Shown here: one piece after another, positions 9,601-18,679 of the stretch
How positions within the stretch are numbered: position 1 is the stretch's first letter
Layout: each line of letters opens with the position of its first letter
From: Shewanella marisflavi
GTDB lineage: Bacteria; Pseudomonadota; Gammaproteobacteria; Enterobacterales; Shewanellaceae
NCBI RefSeq assembly: GCF_023283925.1
Contig: NZ_JAKIKX010000005.1
Location: 1 to 64,000, forward strand
Direction: 5' to 3'
Length of the DNA stretch: 64,000 bases
Notes under the pieces: model-generated
The model's input: only the letters and a program-made list of their open reading frames with translations
Told to the model about the DNA's origin: nothing
The model's database searches: none
Made by a program: the position numbers and the translations under genes

Positions 9601-10034
9601 TCCCCTTGGGTGAAAAAACCAAGGTGGCACTACCCAAGAAGGCTAATCCTGTCATGCAACCACTTGCAGGTGTCAAGGTGCTTTGTATCGATAACGAAGA
9701 GGCAATTCTTGCAGGCTTGGAAAGCTTACTCAGTCGTTGGCAGTGTGAAGTGATCTGCGCCAGTGATCTGGCCGATGCTCGTATCAAGCTGGGATTGAAA
9801 GGGGTTGCTCCAGATATTGTGCTCGCCGATTACCACTTGGATAATGGCCAAAATGGGGTTGATGCCATGGACGGGATCCGGGCCCTGTATGGCGAGCATC
9901 TTCCGGGGATCTTGATCACCGCCAATACCCGCAAGGATTTGGTGGACGATGTGCAGCTGCGTGGCTATCACTATATGGCTAAGATGGTTAAACCCGCTGC
10001 GCTGCGAGCGCTGATATCCAGCTTAGTGAAGTAA
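6612..10034 (+). CDS. crbS: Transporter-fused hybrid histidine kinase, CrbS type
   Basis: The 1140-residue inner-membrane protein begins with a sodium/solute-symporter (SLC5) domain of about a dozen membrane helices (to about residue 480). A STAC-like linker, a PAS domain (around 630-740, starting near GMSVVDKDLNLVAWN), a coiled coil and a histidine kinase follow. The phospho-accepting His790 sits in AAVGHDLMQPLNAARL. The ATPase part shows NFLTNAYRYA and the G boxes, and a C-terminal receiver has Asp1073 in ADYHL. The order matches CrbS of Vibrio (MxtR of Pseudomonas), which senses acetate-related signals and activates acs through CrbR. It lies divergent from acs and 33 bp upstream of a small hydrolase that is probably co-transcribed. 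Confidence 0.88.
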   Translation: MNLTLVVGVIALLYVSLLFLLAWGAERWFGRITKKIQTWTYGLSLAVYCSSWSFLGTVGQSAQDLWSFLPIFLGPILIFTFGFGLLRKMVIVSKAQNITSVADFIAARYGKSQTIAAIVTLIALFGIMPYIALQLKAMVFSLNLFQPEGALYDGAWVSLIVTGILALFAILFGTRKLDATEHNPGMMLAIAFESLVKLAAFLLVGVVISFGFFDGFGDIWQQASERQLISHPELRLENLMPQLLVGMAAFLCMPRQFHVMMVECKDEPTLVKAKYLFPLYLILFGMFVAPLALAGKLILGDSVSADTYVINLPLALDQPMLAVIALLGTLSAATGMVIVAVVTISVMVSNEWLVPLMLHSGKIRQKNFSQFSQFLLNARRIAIVLILGLGYFSYLSFMNSDSLSALGMLSFGAFAQLAPALIGGMYWKHGNRGGVYLGLIVGFSLWCYILVQGISDSQGVFGGELALLESINPNVRDILTALLANLACYVLGSIWFRAGVAERIQASAFVTPGELKNTSNRKASPISQQDLLILASRFVSPTRAYESFSRFSDEAVRSDSWHKVASPELIAHTEHMLAGVLGGSSASLVMDSVLQGRDLALDEVFSLVDEASSKIILSQDMLRGAIEHAYEGMSVVDKDLNLVAWNYKYVELYDYPEDFLQTGMPIADVVRFNAERGYCGPGDVEEQVAKRVQHMRNGTAHVSERERQDGKVIKIQGNPMPSGGFVMTFTDITQYREHAKALQEVNETLEARVKERTYELALLNSELLEAKAQEENANASKSRFLAAVGHDLMQPLNAARLFTASLAQYPNLDQEGRTTLSHVNSSLKIAGELLTDLLDISKLDSGMVEVNRRDFSVAELLEGLAVEFDAMAKDYGIKFSMVASSSIISSDLSLLRRVLQNFLTNAYRYAKGNRVLLGCRHRAGALEIQVIDTGCGIDEQEVGEIFKEFKRLDNPQSKSVSGLGLGLAIADRIARVLDHDIRVVSKLGQGSMFSITVPLGEKTKVALPKKANPVMQPLAGVKVLCIDNEEAILAGLESLLSRWQCEVICASDLADARIKLGLKGVAPDIVLADYHLDNGQNGVDAMDGIRALYGEHLPGILITANTRKDLVDDVQLRGYHYMAKMVKPAALRALISSLVK

Positions 10035-10067
10035 AAATTATCTAAATTAACAGCGAAGGAGTGAAGA

Positions 10068-10679
10068 TTGCGTTCGGTTAAATATTTAGAGCAACACGTG
10101 ACACCGAGCAAGATAGTCTGCGTCGGGCGAAATTATGTCGAGCATATCAAGGAGCTCAACAACGAGATCCCAGACGATATGGTGTTGTTTGTTAAGCCCA
10201 ACTCGGCGATTTCAGACACCTTATTAAGTGTGCATCAGGAGCCACTACATTATGAGGCCGAACTCTGCCTCATGGTGAAGGCAGGTCGATTTGAGGCTGT
10301 CGGTGTCGGCTTAGATCTCACCAAACGCCAGTTACAGAGTCAACTGAAGGCCAAGGGACTCCCTTGGGAGCGAGCGAAGGCCTTTGACGGCGCGGCACTC
10401 TTTAGCGAGTTTGTGCCTTTGAGTGGGGAGTTGGCCTCCTTATCGTTTCGTTTAGCTGTCGATGGGGAGCTACGTCAGTCTGGTGATGTGACTATGATGA
10501 TTAATCAGCCTGGTGCTATTTTAGCTGAGCTAGGCACTTTCATGCAGCTTGAGGATGGCGATATCCTGATGACGGGCACGCCTAAAGGGGTAGGGCAGAT
10601 CGTTGCTGGCGAGTGCTTTACATTGAGCCTTTATCAAGATGATAGGCTGCTGATCAGTCACAGCTGGCTGGCGCAATAA
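10068..10679 (+). CDS. Fumarylacetoacetate hydrolase family protein (YcgM-like)
   Basis: The 203-residue protein resembles E. coli YcgM and human FAHD1, which hydrolyse acylpyruvates or decarboxylate oxaloacetate. It shows the early IVCVGRNYVEHIKEL segment, metal-binding glutamates in HYEAELCLMVK, LPWERAKAFDGAALF and the C-terminal MTGTPKGVG. The start is a TTG at 10068 with AAGGAG upstream. The gene follows the sensor kinase by 33 bp with no terminator, which suggests one operon. The substrate is not known. Confidence 0.82.
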   Translation: MRSVKYLEQHVTPSKIVCVGRNYVEHIKELNNEIPDDMVLFVKPNSAISDTLLSVHQEPLHYEAELCLMVKAGRFEAVGVGLDLTKRQLQSQLKAKGLPWERAKAFDGAALFSEFVPLSGELASLSFRLAVDGELRQSGDVTMMINQPGAILAELGTFMQLEDGDILMTGTPKGVGQIVAGECFTLSLYQDDRLLISHSWLAQ

Positions 10680-10834
10680 ACAAATTTAACCAAATCATAT
10701 TTGTCTGTTTGTAAGAAGGAAATGATTTTTCTGTGCTTGGTTAGGTAAGGGGGTGAAAGCCACATCGGCCTTACTTTAAATCAACTCCATTTGTGCTTGT
10801 TACGTTTGTTGGTTATTGGATTGATAGTCACTAT

Positions 10835-10859
10835 TTAGCGCTGTATTTGCCAGCGCTAA
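10835..10859. promoter_or_regulatory. Inverted repeat, possible operator
   Basis: TTAGCGCTG and CAGCGCTAA are perfect 9-bp arms separated by 7 bp, about 30 bp upstream of the predicted -35 of the next gene. No T tract follows, so it is more likely an operator than a terminator. Confidence 0.4.
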
Positions 10860-10889
10860 CCTCTCACTGTTTTCTCTGACTTTATTTAG

Positions 10890-10917
10890 TTGACCTAAGT
10901 TTGCACCTAGGTATACT
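10890..10917 (+). promoter_or_regulatory. Promoter with overlapping inverted repeat
   Basis: TTGACC and TATACT are 16 bp apart, close to the sigma-70 consensus. The spacer holds ACCTAAG and CCTAGGT (10893-10912), a near-perfect inverted repeat, so a regulator probably binds over the promoter. The arrangement recalls MerR-family sites, but those usually have a 19-bp spacer. Confidence 0.5.
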
Positions 10918-10998
10918 CGAATATCAAACATGTTGTAAAAAATATAAAACAAAGCTGCTGTAAGCTGCGCAACTAATTGATCAACTAAGGAAAGCCAG

Positions 10999-12288
10999 AT
11001 GCCATTACCCCGTTGTAACTCATACTATAACGCTACCATCAAACAAGAGACACAGTACCCTGCTTTGGAGGGGGAGGTTGATGTTGATGTGGTGATCATT
11101 GGTGCTGGATTTACCGGTGTGGCAACAGCCCTGGAGTTGGCAGAGCAAGGGGTTAAAGTCGCAGTCGTCGAGGCCAATAAGGTGGGCTGGGGGGCGACCG
11201 GACGCAATGGTGGCCAGGTAACCGGCAGTCTCTCCGGCGATAACGCTATGGTAAAACAGCTCCGCAATCGTATCGGCCAAGAAGCGGAAGAGTTTGTCTG
11301 GAACCTGCGTTGGCGTGGCCATGAGATCATCAAGAAGCGGGTCGAGAAATATCAGATAGATTGCGATCTCAAGTTTGGTCATCTGCACACAGCCTATAAG
11401 CCGGCTCATATGGCCGAGATGCAGGCTACCTATGAAGAGGGGCTCAGAAGGGGCATGGGGGATGAGCTAACCTTGCTGAGTAAGGCCGACATTCCCGACT
11501 ATCTGGACACGCCGCTGTATCATGGTGGCTTATTGAATCGCCGTAACATGCATCTGCACTCGGTCAACCTCTGCATCGGCGAGGCGAGGGCCGCCGAGGC
11601 CAACGGCGCCTTAATTTTCGAAGCCTCACAGGTGCTCGATATTCGTGATGACAAGCGAGTGACGGTCACAACGGATAAAGGCAGAATTACTGCCAACTGC
11701 GCGGTACTTGCGGGCAATGCTTATCATAAACTGGCGCGGCGTAAGTTGAGCGGTATGCTGTTTCCCGCATCACTGGGTAATTGCGCCACAGTGAAGCTAG
11801 ACCCACAATTGGCCAGGCAGCTTAATCCCCATGACATAGCCGTATACGATAGCCGCTTCGTGCTCGACTATTATCGCATGACCGCCGACAACCGACTGAT
11901 GTTTGGTGGTGGCACCAACTATTCAGGGCGGGATTCAAAAAATGTCGCCGCCGAGTTACGTCCGGCGATAGAACGCACCTTCCCACGCCTCAAAGGGGTC
12001 GAGATAGAGTTCGACTGGACCGGCATGGCAGGTATCGTGGTTAATCGCATTCCACAGCTTGGTAAGGTCTCAGAGCATCTGTTTTACTGTCAGGGGTATT
12101 CTGGCCACGGCGTGGCGACCTCTCATATCATGGGGGAAATCATGAGTCAGGCGGTACGTGGGCAGCTAGCCGAGTTTGATCTGTTTGCGGGCATGAAGCA
12201 GATCCGCTTGCCAGTAGGCGATTGGCTGGGTAATCAAGGTATGGCTCTCGGGATGCTTTACTACCGCATGATGGAGCATTTCAGATAG
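10999..12288 (+). CDS. FAD-dependent oxidoreductase, gamma-glutamylputrescine oxidase (PuuB)-like
   Basis: The 429-residue flavoprotein belongs to the D-amino-acid oxidase (DAO) family. The FAD-binding motif GAGFTG is at residues 35-40, followed by the conserved GWGATGRNGGQVTG stretch typical of PuuB-type enzymes. A second conserved region is NRLMFGGGTNYSGRD, and a late glycine-rich segment YCQGYSGHGVATSHIMGE closes the FAD site. PuuB oxidises gamma-glutamylated putrescine, and the homologues also include other amine or amino-acid oxidases. No other putrescine genes are adjacent, so the substrate is left open. Confidence 0.75.
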   Translation: MPLPRCNSYYNATIKQETQYPALEGEVDVDVVIIGAGFTGVATALELAEQGVKVAVVEANKVGWGATGRNGGQVTGSLSGDNAMVKQLRNRIGQEAEEFVWNLRWRGHEIIKKRVEKYQIDCDLKFGHLHTAYKPAHMAEMQATYEEGLRRGMGDELTLLSKADIPDYLDTPLYHGGLLNRRNMHLHSVNLCIGEARAAEANGALIFEASQVLDIRDDKRVTVTTDKGRITANCAVLAGNAYHKLARRKLSGMLFPASLGNCATVKLDPQLARQLNPHDIAVYDSRFVLDYYRMTADNRLMFGGGTNYSGRDSKNVAAELRPAIERTFPRLKGVEIEFDWTGMAGIVVNRIPQLGKVSEHLFYCQGYSGHGVATSHIMGEIMSQAVRGQLAEFDLFAGMKQIRLPVGDWLGNQGMALGMLYYRMMEHFR

Positions 12289-12464
12289 TCTGCCGCGGAT
12301 ATAATCATCACTGTAAACCTCATTAAACAGCGGGTTAAAACTTAATTTATCAACTCTTTGCAGTATTTTGTGAGGTGAATACTGATCGGGAGCGTGATGG
12401 CGTGCTACATTTATCAACAAGGCATAATTTAGATCCATTTATCTGCTCAAATAAAGGGGGCCTT

Positions 12465-12710
12465 ATGCTCGGTGAAAACCACTCGCTCGTGAACGACTTT
12501 CCAGATTATCAAGACTTGATCCTCAAATTGACTGAATCCGATGAAGGGTTCGCCACAGACAACAAAAAGTACAGCGCACTCGATAAAGAGATCCGAACCT
12601 TAGAGTTAAATGATGCGCCTATTGACGATAGCGCCATGAATCAGCTGAAGCATGAAAGGGCTGAGCTGAAAGATGTCCTCTATCAGCGTTTGCTCGCCGC
12701 CAGTACCTAA
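12465..12710 (+). CDS. YdcH family (DUF465) small protein
   Basis: The 81-residue, charged, probably helical protein has the YdcH/DUF465 pattern: an N-terminal part ENHSLVNDFPDYQDLI, a short linker, then YSALDKEIRTLE and the C-terminal LKHERAELKDVLYQRL. The frame is open further upstream, but the ATG at 12465 has a strong ribosome site (AAAGGGGG) five bases before it and gives the usual family length. The function of the family is unknown. Confidence 0.85.
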   Translation: MLGENHSLVNDFPDYQDLILKLTESDEGFATDNKKYSALDKEIRTLELNDAPIDDSAMNQLKHERAELKDVLYQRLLAAST

Positions 12711-12751
12711 ATATTGGCCTGTGGTATAGGCGAGATTTAGTTCAACATATC

Positions 12752-12787
12752 AAAACGCACCTTCATCTAGAGTGGAGGCGGCGTTTT
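12752..12787 (+). terminator. Intrinsic terminator after the YdcH-family gene
   Basis: AAAACGC pairs with GCGTTTT, and an inner CCTTCA/TGGAGG extends the stem. A T run follows on the plus strand. Confidence 0.75.
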
Positions 12788-12842
12788 TGTTGCTATCGCT
12801 GCATTTTAAGCCGCTTTTTAGCGATTAACCTAAGTCTAAAGA

Positions 12843-13712
12843 TTAAGGGAGCTTCTCGCCGAGAAATTCGACCATCAGCTTGACCTTAGGGGAGAGGTGG
12901 CGATTTTGCGGATAGAGGGCCCAGACGCCTTCGTTAGGTTCCTGATAGGCGTTGAGCACAGACACCAAACGCCCCGCTTTAAGATCTTGACCGACATAGT
13001 AGTTTGGCAGCTGCACTAGCCCTAGGCCTTTGAGCGCCGCATCCCTTAATCCATGGCCCGTATTACAGCGCAGGTTGCCCTTTATTTTGACTTGACGCTC
13101 TCGCCCCTGCTCGATGAAACGCCAATAGTCATAGTTACCCTGCAGGCAGTTGTGCTGACTGAGTTCTGAAAGGCTATGGGGTTCACCGAAGCGCTTAAGA
13201 TAATCGGGCGATGCACAAACATAGTTGATCCGTTGACTCACACGTCTGGCCATCAGGCTGGAATCGGCGAGTTTGCCGATGCGGATTGCCAGATCTATGC
13301 CTGCATCGATTAGCTTGACCTGACGGTTGGTGAGTTCGATATCCACTTCGACGCTGGGATAGGCTAATAGGAAATCGTTGACGACGGGTAGAATATATTT
13401 TTCGCCATATGCAACCGGGGCTGTCATACGCAGTAAGCCCTGGGGCAGGCCCTTTAAACTGCTAAGTGCGCGTTCGGCTTCATCCAGACCATCAAGCACC
13501 TGGCGGCAATGGCGGTAGTAGAGATTACCTTCTTCTGTCATCGAGACCTTACGCGTGGTGCGGTACAGTAACTTAGTATTTAGTCTCTGTTCCAGTGCGC
13601 CGATTTGGCGACTCACCTGGGCGGTAGAGATCCCCAGTCGCTTCCCTGCCTGGGTGAAGCTTTCGGTTTCTGCGACCGCTACAAATTCGCTGACCCCCTC
13701 CCATTCTTGCAT
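12843..13712 (-). CDS. LysR-family transcriptional regulator
   Basis: The 289-residue regulator has an N-terminal winged helix (SFTQAGKRLGISTAQVSRQI) and a periplasmic-binding-like effector domain. The start at 13712 gives the usual family length and has AAGGA upstream; an upstream in-frame start is less likely. It is divergent from frmA with 188 bp between the starts, so it probably controls frmA-frmB, possibly in response to formaldehyde. This role is inferred from position only. In E. coli the equivalent genes are controlled by an unrelated repressor, FrmR. Confidence 0.88.
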   Translation of the reverse strand: MQEWEGVSEFVAVAETESFTQAGKRLGISTAQVSRQIGALEQRLNTKLLYRTTRKVSMTEEGNLYYRHCRQVLDGLDEAERALSSLKGLPQGLLRMTAPVAYGEKYILPVVNDFLLAYPSVEVDIELTNRQVKLIDAGIDLAIRIGKLADSSLMARRVSQRINYVCASPDYLKRFGEPHSLSELSQHNCLQGNYDYWRFIEQGRERQVKIKGNLRCNTGHGLRDAALKGLGLVQLPNYYVGQDLKAGRLVSVLNAYQEPNEGVWALYPQNRHLSPKVKLMVEFLGEKLP

Positions 13713-13864
13713 AGATGGTCCTTTATTATTACCAGTTGGTAAAAATGATTTGCTTAAAATGCAGATTATCATCTTATAAGAAATAAATAAAATAGAGGCA
13801 AGTAATCAAATTCACTGCGATGCAACTGCTGGCACGACAAGCCAATGGCCAGCGACTACATTGA

Positions 13865-15031
<1,167 letters not shown>

Positions 15032-15078
15032 AGCAGGATGTGGCGCTGTTAGTCGCAGCGCCCTTTAGGGATGAGACA

Positions 15079-15912
15079 ATGACCATAGAAAATATCAGTA
15101 GTAACAAAAGCTTTGGTGGTTGGCATAAGCAGTATCAGCATCAGTCGAGTACGCTTAACTGCCCAATGCGCTTTGCCATCTATCTGCCGCCCCAGGCCAG
15201 TGAGCAAAAGGTGCCAGTGCTCTACTGGCTCTCAGGGCTCACCTGCACGGATGAGAATTTCATGCAAAAGGCGGGCGCTTTGCGTATTGCCGCCGAGTTA
15301 GGTATGGCTATCGTTGCGCCGGATACCAGCCCAAGAGGAATGGAGGTGGCCGATGATCCCGCCTATGACTTAGGTCAGGGGGCCGGCTTTTACCTGAATG
15401 CGACTCAGGCGCCTTGGCAGGCGCATTATCAGATGTACGATTATGTGGTTGAGGAGCTGCCAGCTCTTATCGAAGCCCATTTCCCTGTGACGGAGGCGCG
15501 TGCCATTGCAGGTCATTCCATGGGCGGTCATGGCGCTTTGACCATAGGCTTGAAGCATCCTGAGCGCTATCGGTCTATCTCTGCCTTTAGTCCTATCGTT
15601 AACCCGATGAATTGCCCCTGGGGGCAGAAAGCTTTTACCCAGTATCTGGGTAAGAATCGTGATGACTGGCAGGCCTATGATGCCTGTGAATTGATGAAAG
15701 AAGCCAGTTGCGATCTGCCAATTTTAATTGACCAAGGCAGCAGCGATAATTTTCTCGAGGAGCAGTTAACACCTCAGGCTTTGATCGCTGTGGCCGAGGA
15801 GAAAGCTTATCCGCTGATCCTGCGTATGCAGGAGGGCTATGATCATAGCTACTACTTTATCGCCAGCTTTATTGAAGACCACCTGAGGTTTCATGCGCGT
15901 AATCTTTCGTAA
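15079..15912 (+). CDS. frmB: S-formylglutathione hydrolase
   Basis: The 277-residue alpha/beta hydrolase (esterase D family) splits S-formylglutathione into formate and glutathione, the second step of formaldehyde detoxification. The nucleophile elbow GHSMGG places the catalytic serine at residue 147. The acid and base lie in the later DQGSSDNF and YDHSYYFI segments. The length and the opening [11 protein letters not shown] match E. coli FrmB and support the start at 15079 over an open frame 13 codons longer. Confidence 0.94.
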   Translation: MTIENISSNKSFGGWHKQYQHQSSTLNCPMRFAIYLPPQASEQKVPVLYWLSGLTCTDENFMQKAGALRIAAELGMAIVAPDTSPRGMEVADDPAYDLGQGAGFYLNATQAPWQAHYQMYDYVVEELPALIEAHFPVTEARAIAGHSMGGHGALTIGLKHPERYRSISAFSPIVNPMNCPWGQKAFTQYLGKNRDDWQAYDACELMKEASCDLPILIDQGSSDNFLEEQLTPQALIAVAEEKAYPLILRMQEGYDHSYYFIASFIEDHLRFHARNLS

Positions 15913-15933
15913 TTAGAGGTTTTGATGAAGCGC

Positions 15934-15964
15934 AAAAAAGCCGAACAAATGTTCGGCTTTTTTT
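15934..15964. terminator. Bidirectional intrinsic terminator, frmB/crbR
   Basis: AAAAAAGCCGAAC/GTTCGGCTTTTTTT with a 3-4 nt loop lies between convergent genes. Confidence 0.92.
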
Positions 15965-15991
15965 AGGTCTAAAATAATGGTTTCGCGCTGT

Positions 15992-16651
15992 TTAGAGCTC
16001 GACTTTATCCATCTCTAGTTGCTGCAGGGCAATTACCGCCTGAGTGCGGTTTCTGACCCCAAGTTTGCGAAAGATTGCAGTAGCATGAGCCTTAATTGTG
16101 GCTTCTGACACACCAAGATCGTAGGCGATCTGCTTGTTCAGCAGGCCCTCGGCAAACATCTGTAGCACCTTGTATTGCTGAGGCGTGAGATCGGCAAGCT
16201 TGGCGGCCATCTGATCGGTGGCATCTTCGTTAATTTCTTGCAGCTCTATATTTTGCGGTAACCAGATATCACCGTACAAGACTGAAGTGAGGGCCTCGGC
16301 CAAGGTTTCCATAGAGGCGGACTTCGGTATAAAACCAGCGCTACCGTAATGCACGGCGCGGCTGATGGTCATGGCATCTTCATGGGCGGAGATCACCACC
16401 ACAGGAAGTTCCGGAAAGTGGGTTCTGAGATGGATCAAGGTAGAGTAGCCATGGGAACCTGGCATCTGTAGATCCAACAAGACTAGGTCGTAGGCTGCAT
16501 CTCCCTGTTCTAATAGAGATTGCAGCGCATCGGCGCTGTCGGCTTCAAACCACTGGGTATCGGTAAATGCGCCGCTCAGAGCCTGTCGCAACGCATTTCT
16601 AAATAACGGGTGATCATCAGCGATGATGATGTGCAAATTTTCTAGCTTCAT
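15992..16651 (-). CDS. crbR: LuxR-type response regulator, CrbR type
   Basis: The 219-residue two-domain regulator has an N-terminal receiver with the acidic pair Asp12/Asp13, the phosphorylated Asp60 (LVLLDLQMPG) and Lys110 (FIPKS). A C-terminal LuxR/FixJ helix-turn-helix follows (about 154-210: LTPQQYKVLQMFAEGLLNKQIA, then SEATIKAHATAIFRKLGV). The family matches CrbR/ErdR, the partner of CrbS that activates acs. The partner assignment is inferred from family resemblance and from the shared inverted repeat upstream of this gene and acs. The gene is separated from crbS by about 6 kb, so this is an unlinked pair. Confidence 0.82.
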   Translation of the reverse strand: MKLENLHIIIADDHPLFRNALRQALSGAFTDTQWFEADSADALQSLLEQGDAAYDLVLLDLQMPGSHGYSTLIHLRTHFPELPVVVISAHEDAMTISRAVHYGSAGFIPKSASMETLAEALTSVLYGDIWLPQNIELQEINEDATDQMAAKLADLTPQQYKVLQMFAEGLLNKQIAYDLGVSEATIKAHATAIFRKLGVRNRTQAVIALQQLEMDKVEL

Positions 16652-16767
16652 TGCTTTTTGATTATCTTTGTTGCACTTGAAGGTAAACTCAATGTACCAG
16701 ATAACTGACTCAGTATTCTATTGCTTTTGTGTCAAGGGCAGCGGATTTTTTTATTTTACAAATGATT

Positions 16768-16785
16768 ATTAGACTTAAGTCTAAT
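16768..16785. promoter_or_regulatory. Candidate CrbR operator (perfect 18-bp palindrome)
   Basis: ATTAGACTTAAGTCTAAT is a perfect palindrome 117 bp upstream of the CrbR-type start. A TTGACA -35-like hexamer lies nearby on the minus strand (16730-16735). The half-site ATTAGAC is the same as at acs and the porin, which suggests autoregulation. Confidence 0.5.
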
Positions 16786-16845
16786 GGAAAGCTGTCGGCA
16801 TCGGCCCAGATGTTTGTGCTTATTTAAGTGTTTGGATAGGAGACG

Positions 16846-16869
16846 TAAGGCGAGTGAACACTCGCCTTA
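16846..16869. terminator. Hairpin downstream of the thioesterase gene
   Basis: TAAGGCGAGTG/CACTCGCCTTA is an 11-bp perfect stem, 9 bp after the thioesterase stop. There is no clear T tract, so it may stabilise the 3' end rather than terminate efficiently. Confidence 0.5.
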
Positions 16870-16877
16870 AGGAGAGA

Positions 16878-17303
16878 TTAGTTTTTTGTCCAGACCTGAG
16901 TGGGCTTACGATCTTCATCTATTGCCACAAAGGTAAATACACCGCGGATGGCATGTTCACGATGATCGTGATACATATCTTCGACAAAAATATTCACCTC
17001 AACCTTGAGTGAGGTGTTACCTACATGGATCACCTTGGCGATGATCTCTGCTAGAGTGCCGGCCGGAATCGATTTATTGAAATCAATACGGTCGGAGCTG
17101 ACAGTGACCAAGGTTTTACGGCAAAAGCGTGTGGCGGCGATAAAGGCAGTTTCATCCATCCATGCCAGGGCTTCGCCACCAAAGAGGGTATTGTGGTGAT
17201 TGGTGATCGAGGGAAAAATCGCTTTTATCACCCGCGCTTCTGACTGTTCGATGCGCGCAAGAATTTCTTCACTAAAGTGAGTGTCTGTGTGGGTTAGGGG
17301 CAT
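16878..17303 (-). CDS. Acyl-CoA thioesterase, hotdog fold (YciA/BACH-like)
   Basis: The 141-residue single hotdog-domain protein probably hydrolyses acyl-CoA to the free acid and CoA in the cytosol. The typical NTLFGGEALAWMDETAFIAA segment carries the catalytic Asp, and SSDRIDFNKSIPAG is the second family signature. The chain-length preference cannot be read from sequence. The gene is monocistronic, ahead of crbR in the same direction. Confidence 0.87.
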   Translation of the reverse strand: MPLTHTDTHFSEEILARIEQSEARVIKAIFPSITNHHNTLFGGEALAWMDETAFIAATRFCRKTLVTVSSDRIDFNKSIPAGTLAEIIAKVIHVGNTSLKVEVNIFVEDMYHDHREHAIRGVFTFVAIDEDRKPTQVWTKN

Positions 17304-17408
17304 ACGGCAACCTTAAGGTTATGCATAAAAAAACTGGCGGATTATACTTTCAATCCCATTTAAATGACAGCGCTGTATCTTGTGGTGCAAACTTTGTTTT
17401 GCTCAAAT

Positions 17409-17436
17409 AAAAAGGCTTCCTAGCGGAAGCCTTTTT
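17409..17436 (-). terminator. Intrinsic terminator of aroH
   Basis: AAAAAGGCTTCC/GGAAGCCTTTTT with a 4-nt loop lies 16 bp after the DAHP synthase stop. It is symmetrical enough to work on both strands. Confidence 0.9.
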
Positions 17437-17452
17437 ACCCAGCGCGCTGTCG

Positions 17453-18514
17453 TTAGCCAAGCTTGGCCATACGCGCTAGAGATGCTTTAGCGAGATCTCG
17501 CAGTAAGCGCTCAGAATCATCCCAGTTCAGGCAGGCGTCAGTGATGCTCTTGCCGTAAACCAGTGGTTCACCCGCCACCACCTTTTGATTGCCTTCTTCG
17601 ATAAAACTTTCGGCCATGATGCCTGCAATAGCAGTGGAGCCCTGCTCAAGCTGCGCCATAATCGATTTGGCGACTTCTAGCTGGCGTTTGTGTTCCTTCT
17701 GGCTATTGCCATGGCTGAAGTCAACTACCATGCGATGAGACAATCCAACATCCTTCAGCTTTTGAGCGGCAGCCTGAATATCGGCTTCATGATAGTTAGG
17801 CTGTTTGCCCCCACGCAGTATGATGTGGCCATAGGGGTTGCCGCTGGTGCGGTAAACGGCCATGGCGCCATCTTTATCTGGTGAGTAAAAGATATGTGGT
17901 TCCTTGGCGGCGCGTACAGCATCGATGGCGATATTGATATTGCCATCTGTTCCATTTTTAAAGCCAACCGGACAAGAGAGTGCTGAGGCCATCTCGCGGT
18001 GGATCTGACTTTCTGTGGTGCGAGCACCAACCGCGCCCCAGGTAATGAGATCGGCAATATATTGTCCGTTGACCATATCGAGAAACTCGGTCGCGATTGG
18101 CAGTTTTAGCTCGGTGATCTCTTGTAGCAGATGACGAGCTAGCCTTAGCCCTTTGTTCGCATTAAAGCTACCATCGAGATCAGGGTCTGATATCAGTCCC
18201 TTCCAGCCCACTGTTGTACGTGGTTTCTCGAAATAGACGCGCATCAGGATGCACAGTGAGTCTTTTAGTTCTCTGTGTAACACGGCAAGACGCTTGGCGT
18301 ATTCGATAGCGGCCTGAGTGTCATGAATAGAGCAGGGGCCGATGATCACCAGAAGTCGTTTGTCTTCTCCGGTCAATATGGCTTCAACTTCACGTCTTTG
18401 TTGAACCAGGTAATCGGCAGCGTCTTGAGTAAGCGGGTATTCAGATGCGAGTTTAGCAGGTGAAATGGCCTTACATAGTAATGTGGTGCGTAGTTCGTCT
18501 GTTTTAATGGTCAT
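17453..18514 (-). CDS. aroH: 3-deoxy-7-phosphoheptulonate (DAHP) synthase, AroH type
   Basis: The 353-residue class I enzyme condenses phosphoenolpyruvate with erythrose 4-phosphate, the first step of aromatic amino-acid synthesis. The motifs LVIIGPCSIHD, MRVYFEKPRTTVGWKGLI, GARTTESQIHREMAS and VVDFSHGNS carry the substrate and metal ligands. Details such as TDELRT, IATEFLDMVNGQYIADLI and AIAGIMAESF are closer to E. coli AroH (tryptophan-sensitive) than to AroF or AroG. The feedback type remains an inference. The gene has its own upstream region with a TATAAT box and an unusual long inverted repeat. Confidence 0.92.
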   Translation of the reverse strand: MTIKTDELRTTLLCKAISPAKLASEYPLTQDAADYLVQQRREVEAILTGEDKRLLVIIGPCSIHDTQAAIEYAKRLAVLHRELKDSLCILMRVYFEKPRTTVGWKGLISDPDLDGSFNANKGLRLARHLLQEITELKLPIATEFLDMVNGQYIADLITWGAVGARTTESQIHREMASALSCPVGFKNGTDGNINIAIDAVRAAKEPHIFYSPDKDGAMAVYRTSGNPYGHIILRGGKQPNYHEADIQAAAQKLKDVGLSHRMVVDFSHGNSQKEHKRQLEVAKSIMAQLEQGSTAIAGIMAESFIEEGNQKVVAGEPLVYGKSITDACLNWDDSERLLRDLAKASLARMAKLG

Positions 18515-18559
18515 TCAATATACCGAGCGTTTGTCTTGGCTTTCGCCTGATTGCCTCGG

Positions 18560-18565
18560 ATTATA
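18560..18565 (-). promoter_or_regulatory. -10 box of the aroH promoter
   Basis: A perfect TATAAT on the minus strand lies 46 bp upstream of the start codon. The expected -35 position falls inside the first arm of the inverted repeat at 18576-18588 and has no good -35 match, which suggests a regulated promoter. Confidence 0.5.
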
Positions 18566-18575
18566 ACCAATAGTT

Positions 18576-18638
18576 GCTAGCTGCACAGGGGTAAACAGAT
18601 GAAAATTTCCGGTATTTCTTTACATCTGTGCAGTTAGC
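18576..18638. promoter_or_regulatory. Long inverted repeat upstream of aroH
   Basis: Arms GCTAGCTGCACAG (18576-18588) and CTGTGCAGTTAGC (18626-18638) match at 12 of 13 positions. A second inner pair GTAAA/TTTAC lies just inside. The arm centres are 50 bp apart, about five helical turns, and the first arm covers the aroH -35 position. It could be a paired operator for a looping repressor or an RNA hairpin. Confidence 0.5.
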
Positions 18639-18679
18639 TTGCGATTTACAAGGATTCTAAGACTTATATAGATGACGTT

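Larger units (their letters stand above)
10680..10998. other. Intergenic region, 319 bp, regulatory only
   Basis: There is no convincing open reading frame. It holds a weak inverted repeat GTAAGG/CCTTAC (10745-10774) that might end the preceding operon, a strong inverted repeat at 10835-10859, and a promoter-like element with an internal inverted repeat at 10890-10917. Confidence 0.6.

Noticed and set aside
11020-11409. Minus-strand frames at the start of the PuuB-like gene
   Set aside because: They overlap each other and a clear FAD-binding domain on the plus strand.
16846-16869. A small RNA gene at the hairpin after the thioesterase
   Set aside because: It is only one stem, with no promoter or T tract, and best read as a 3' end structure.
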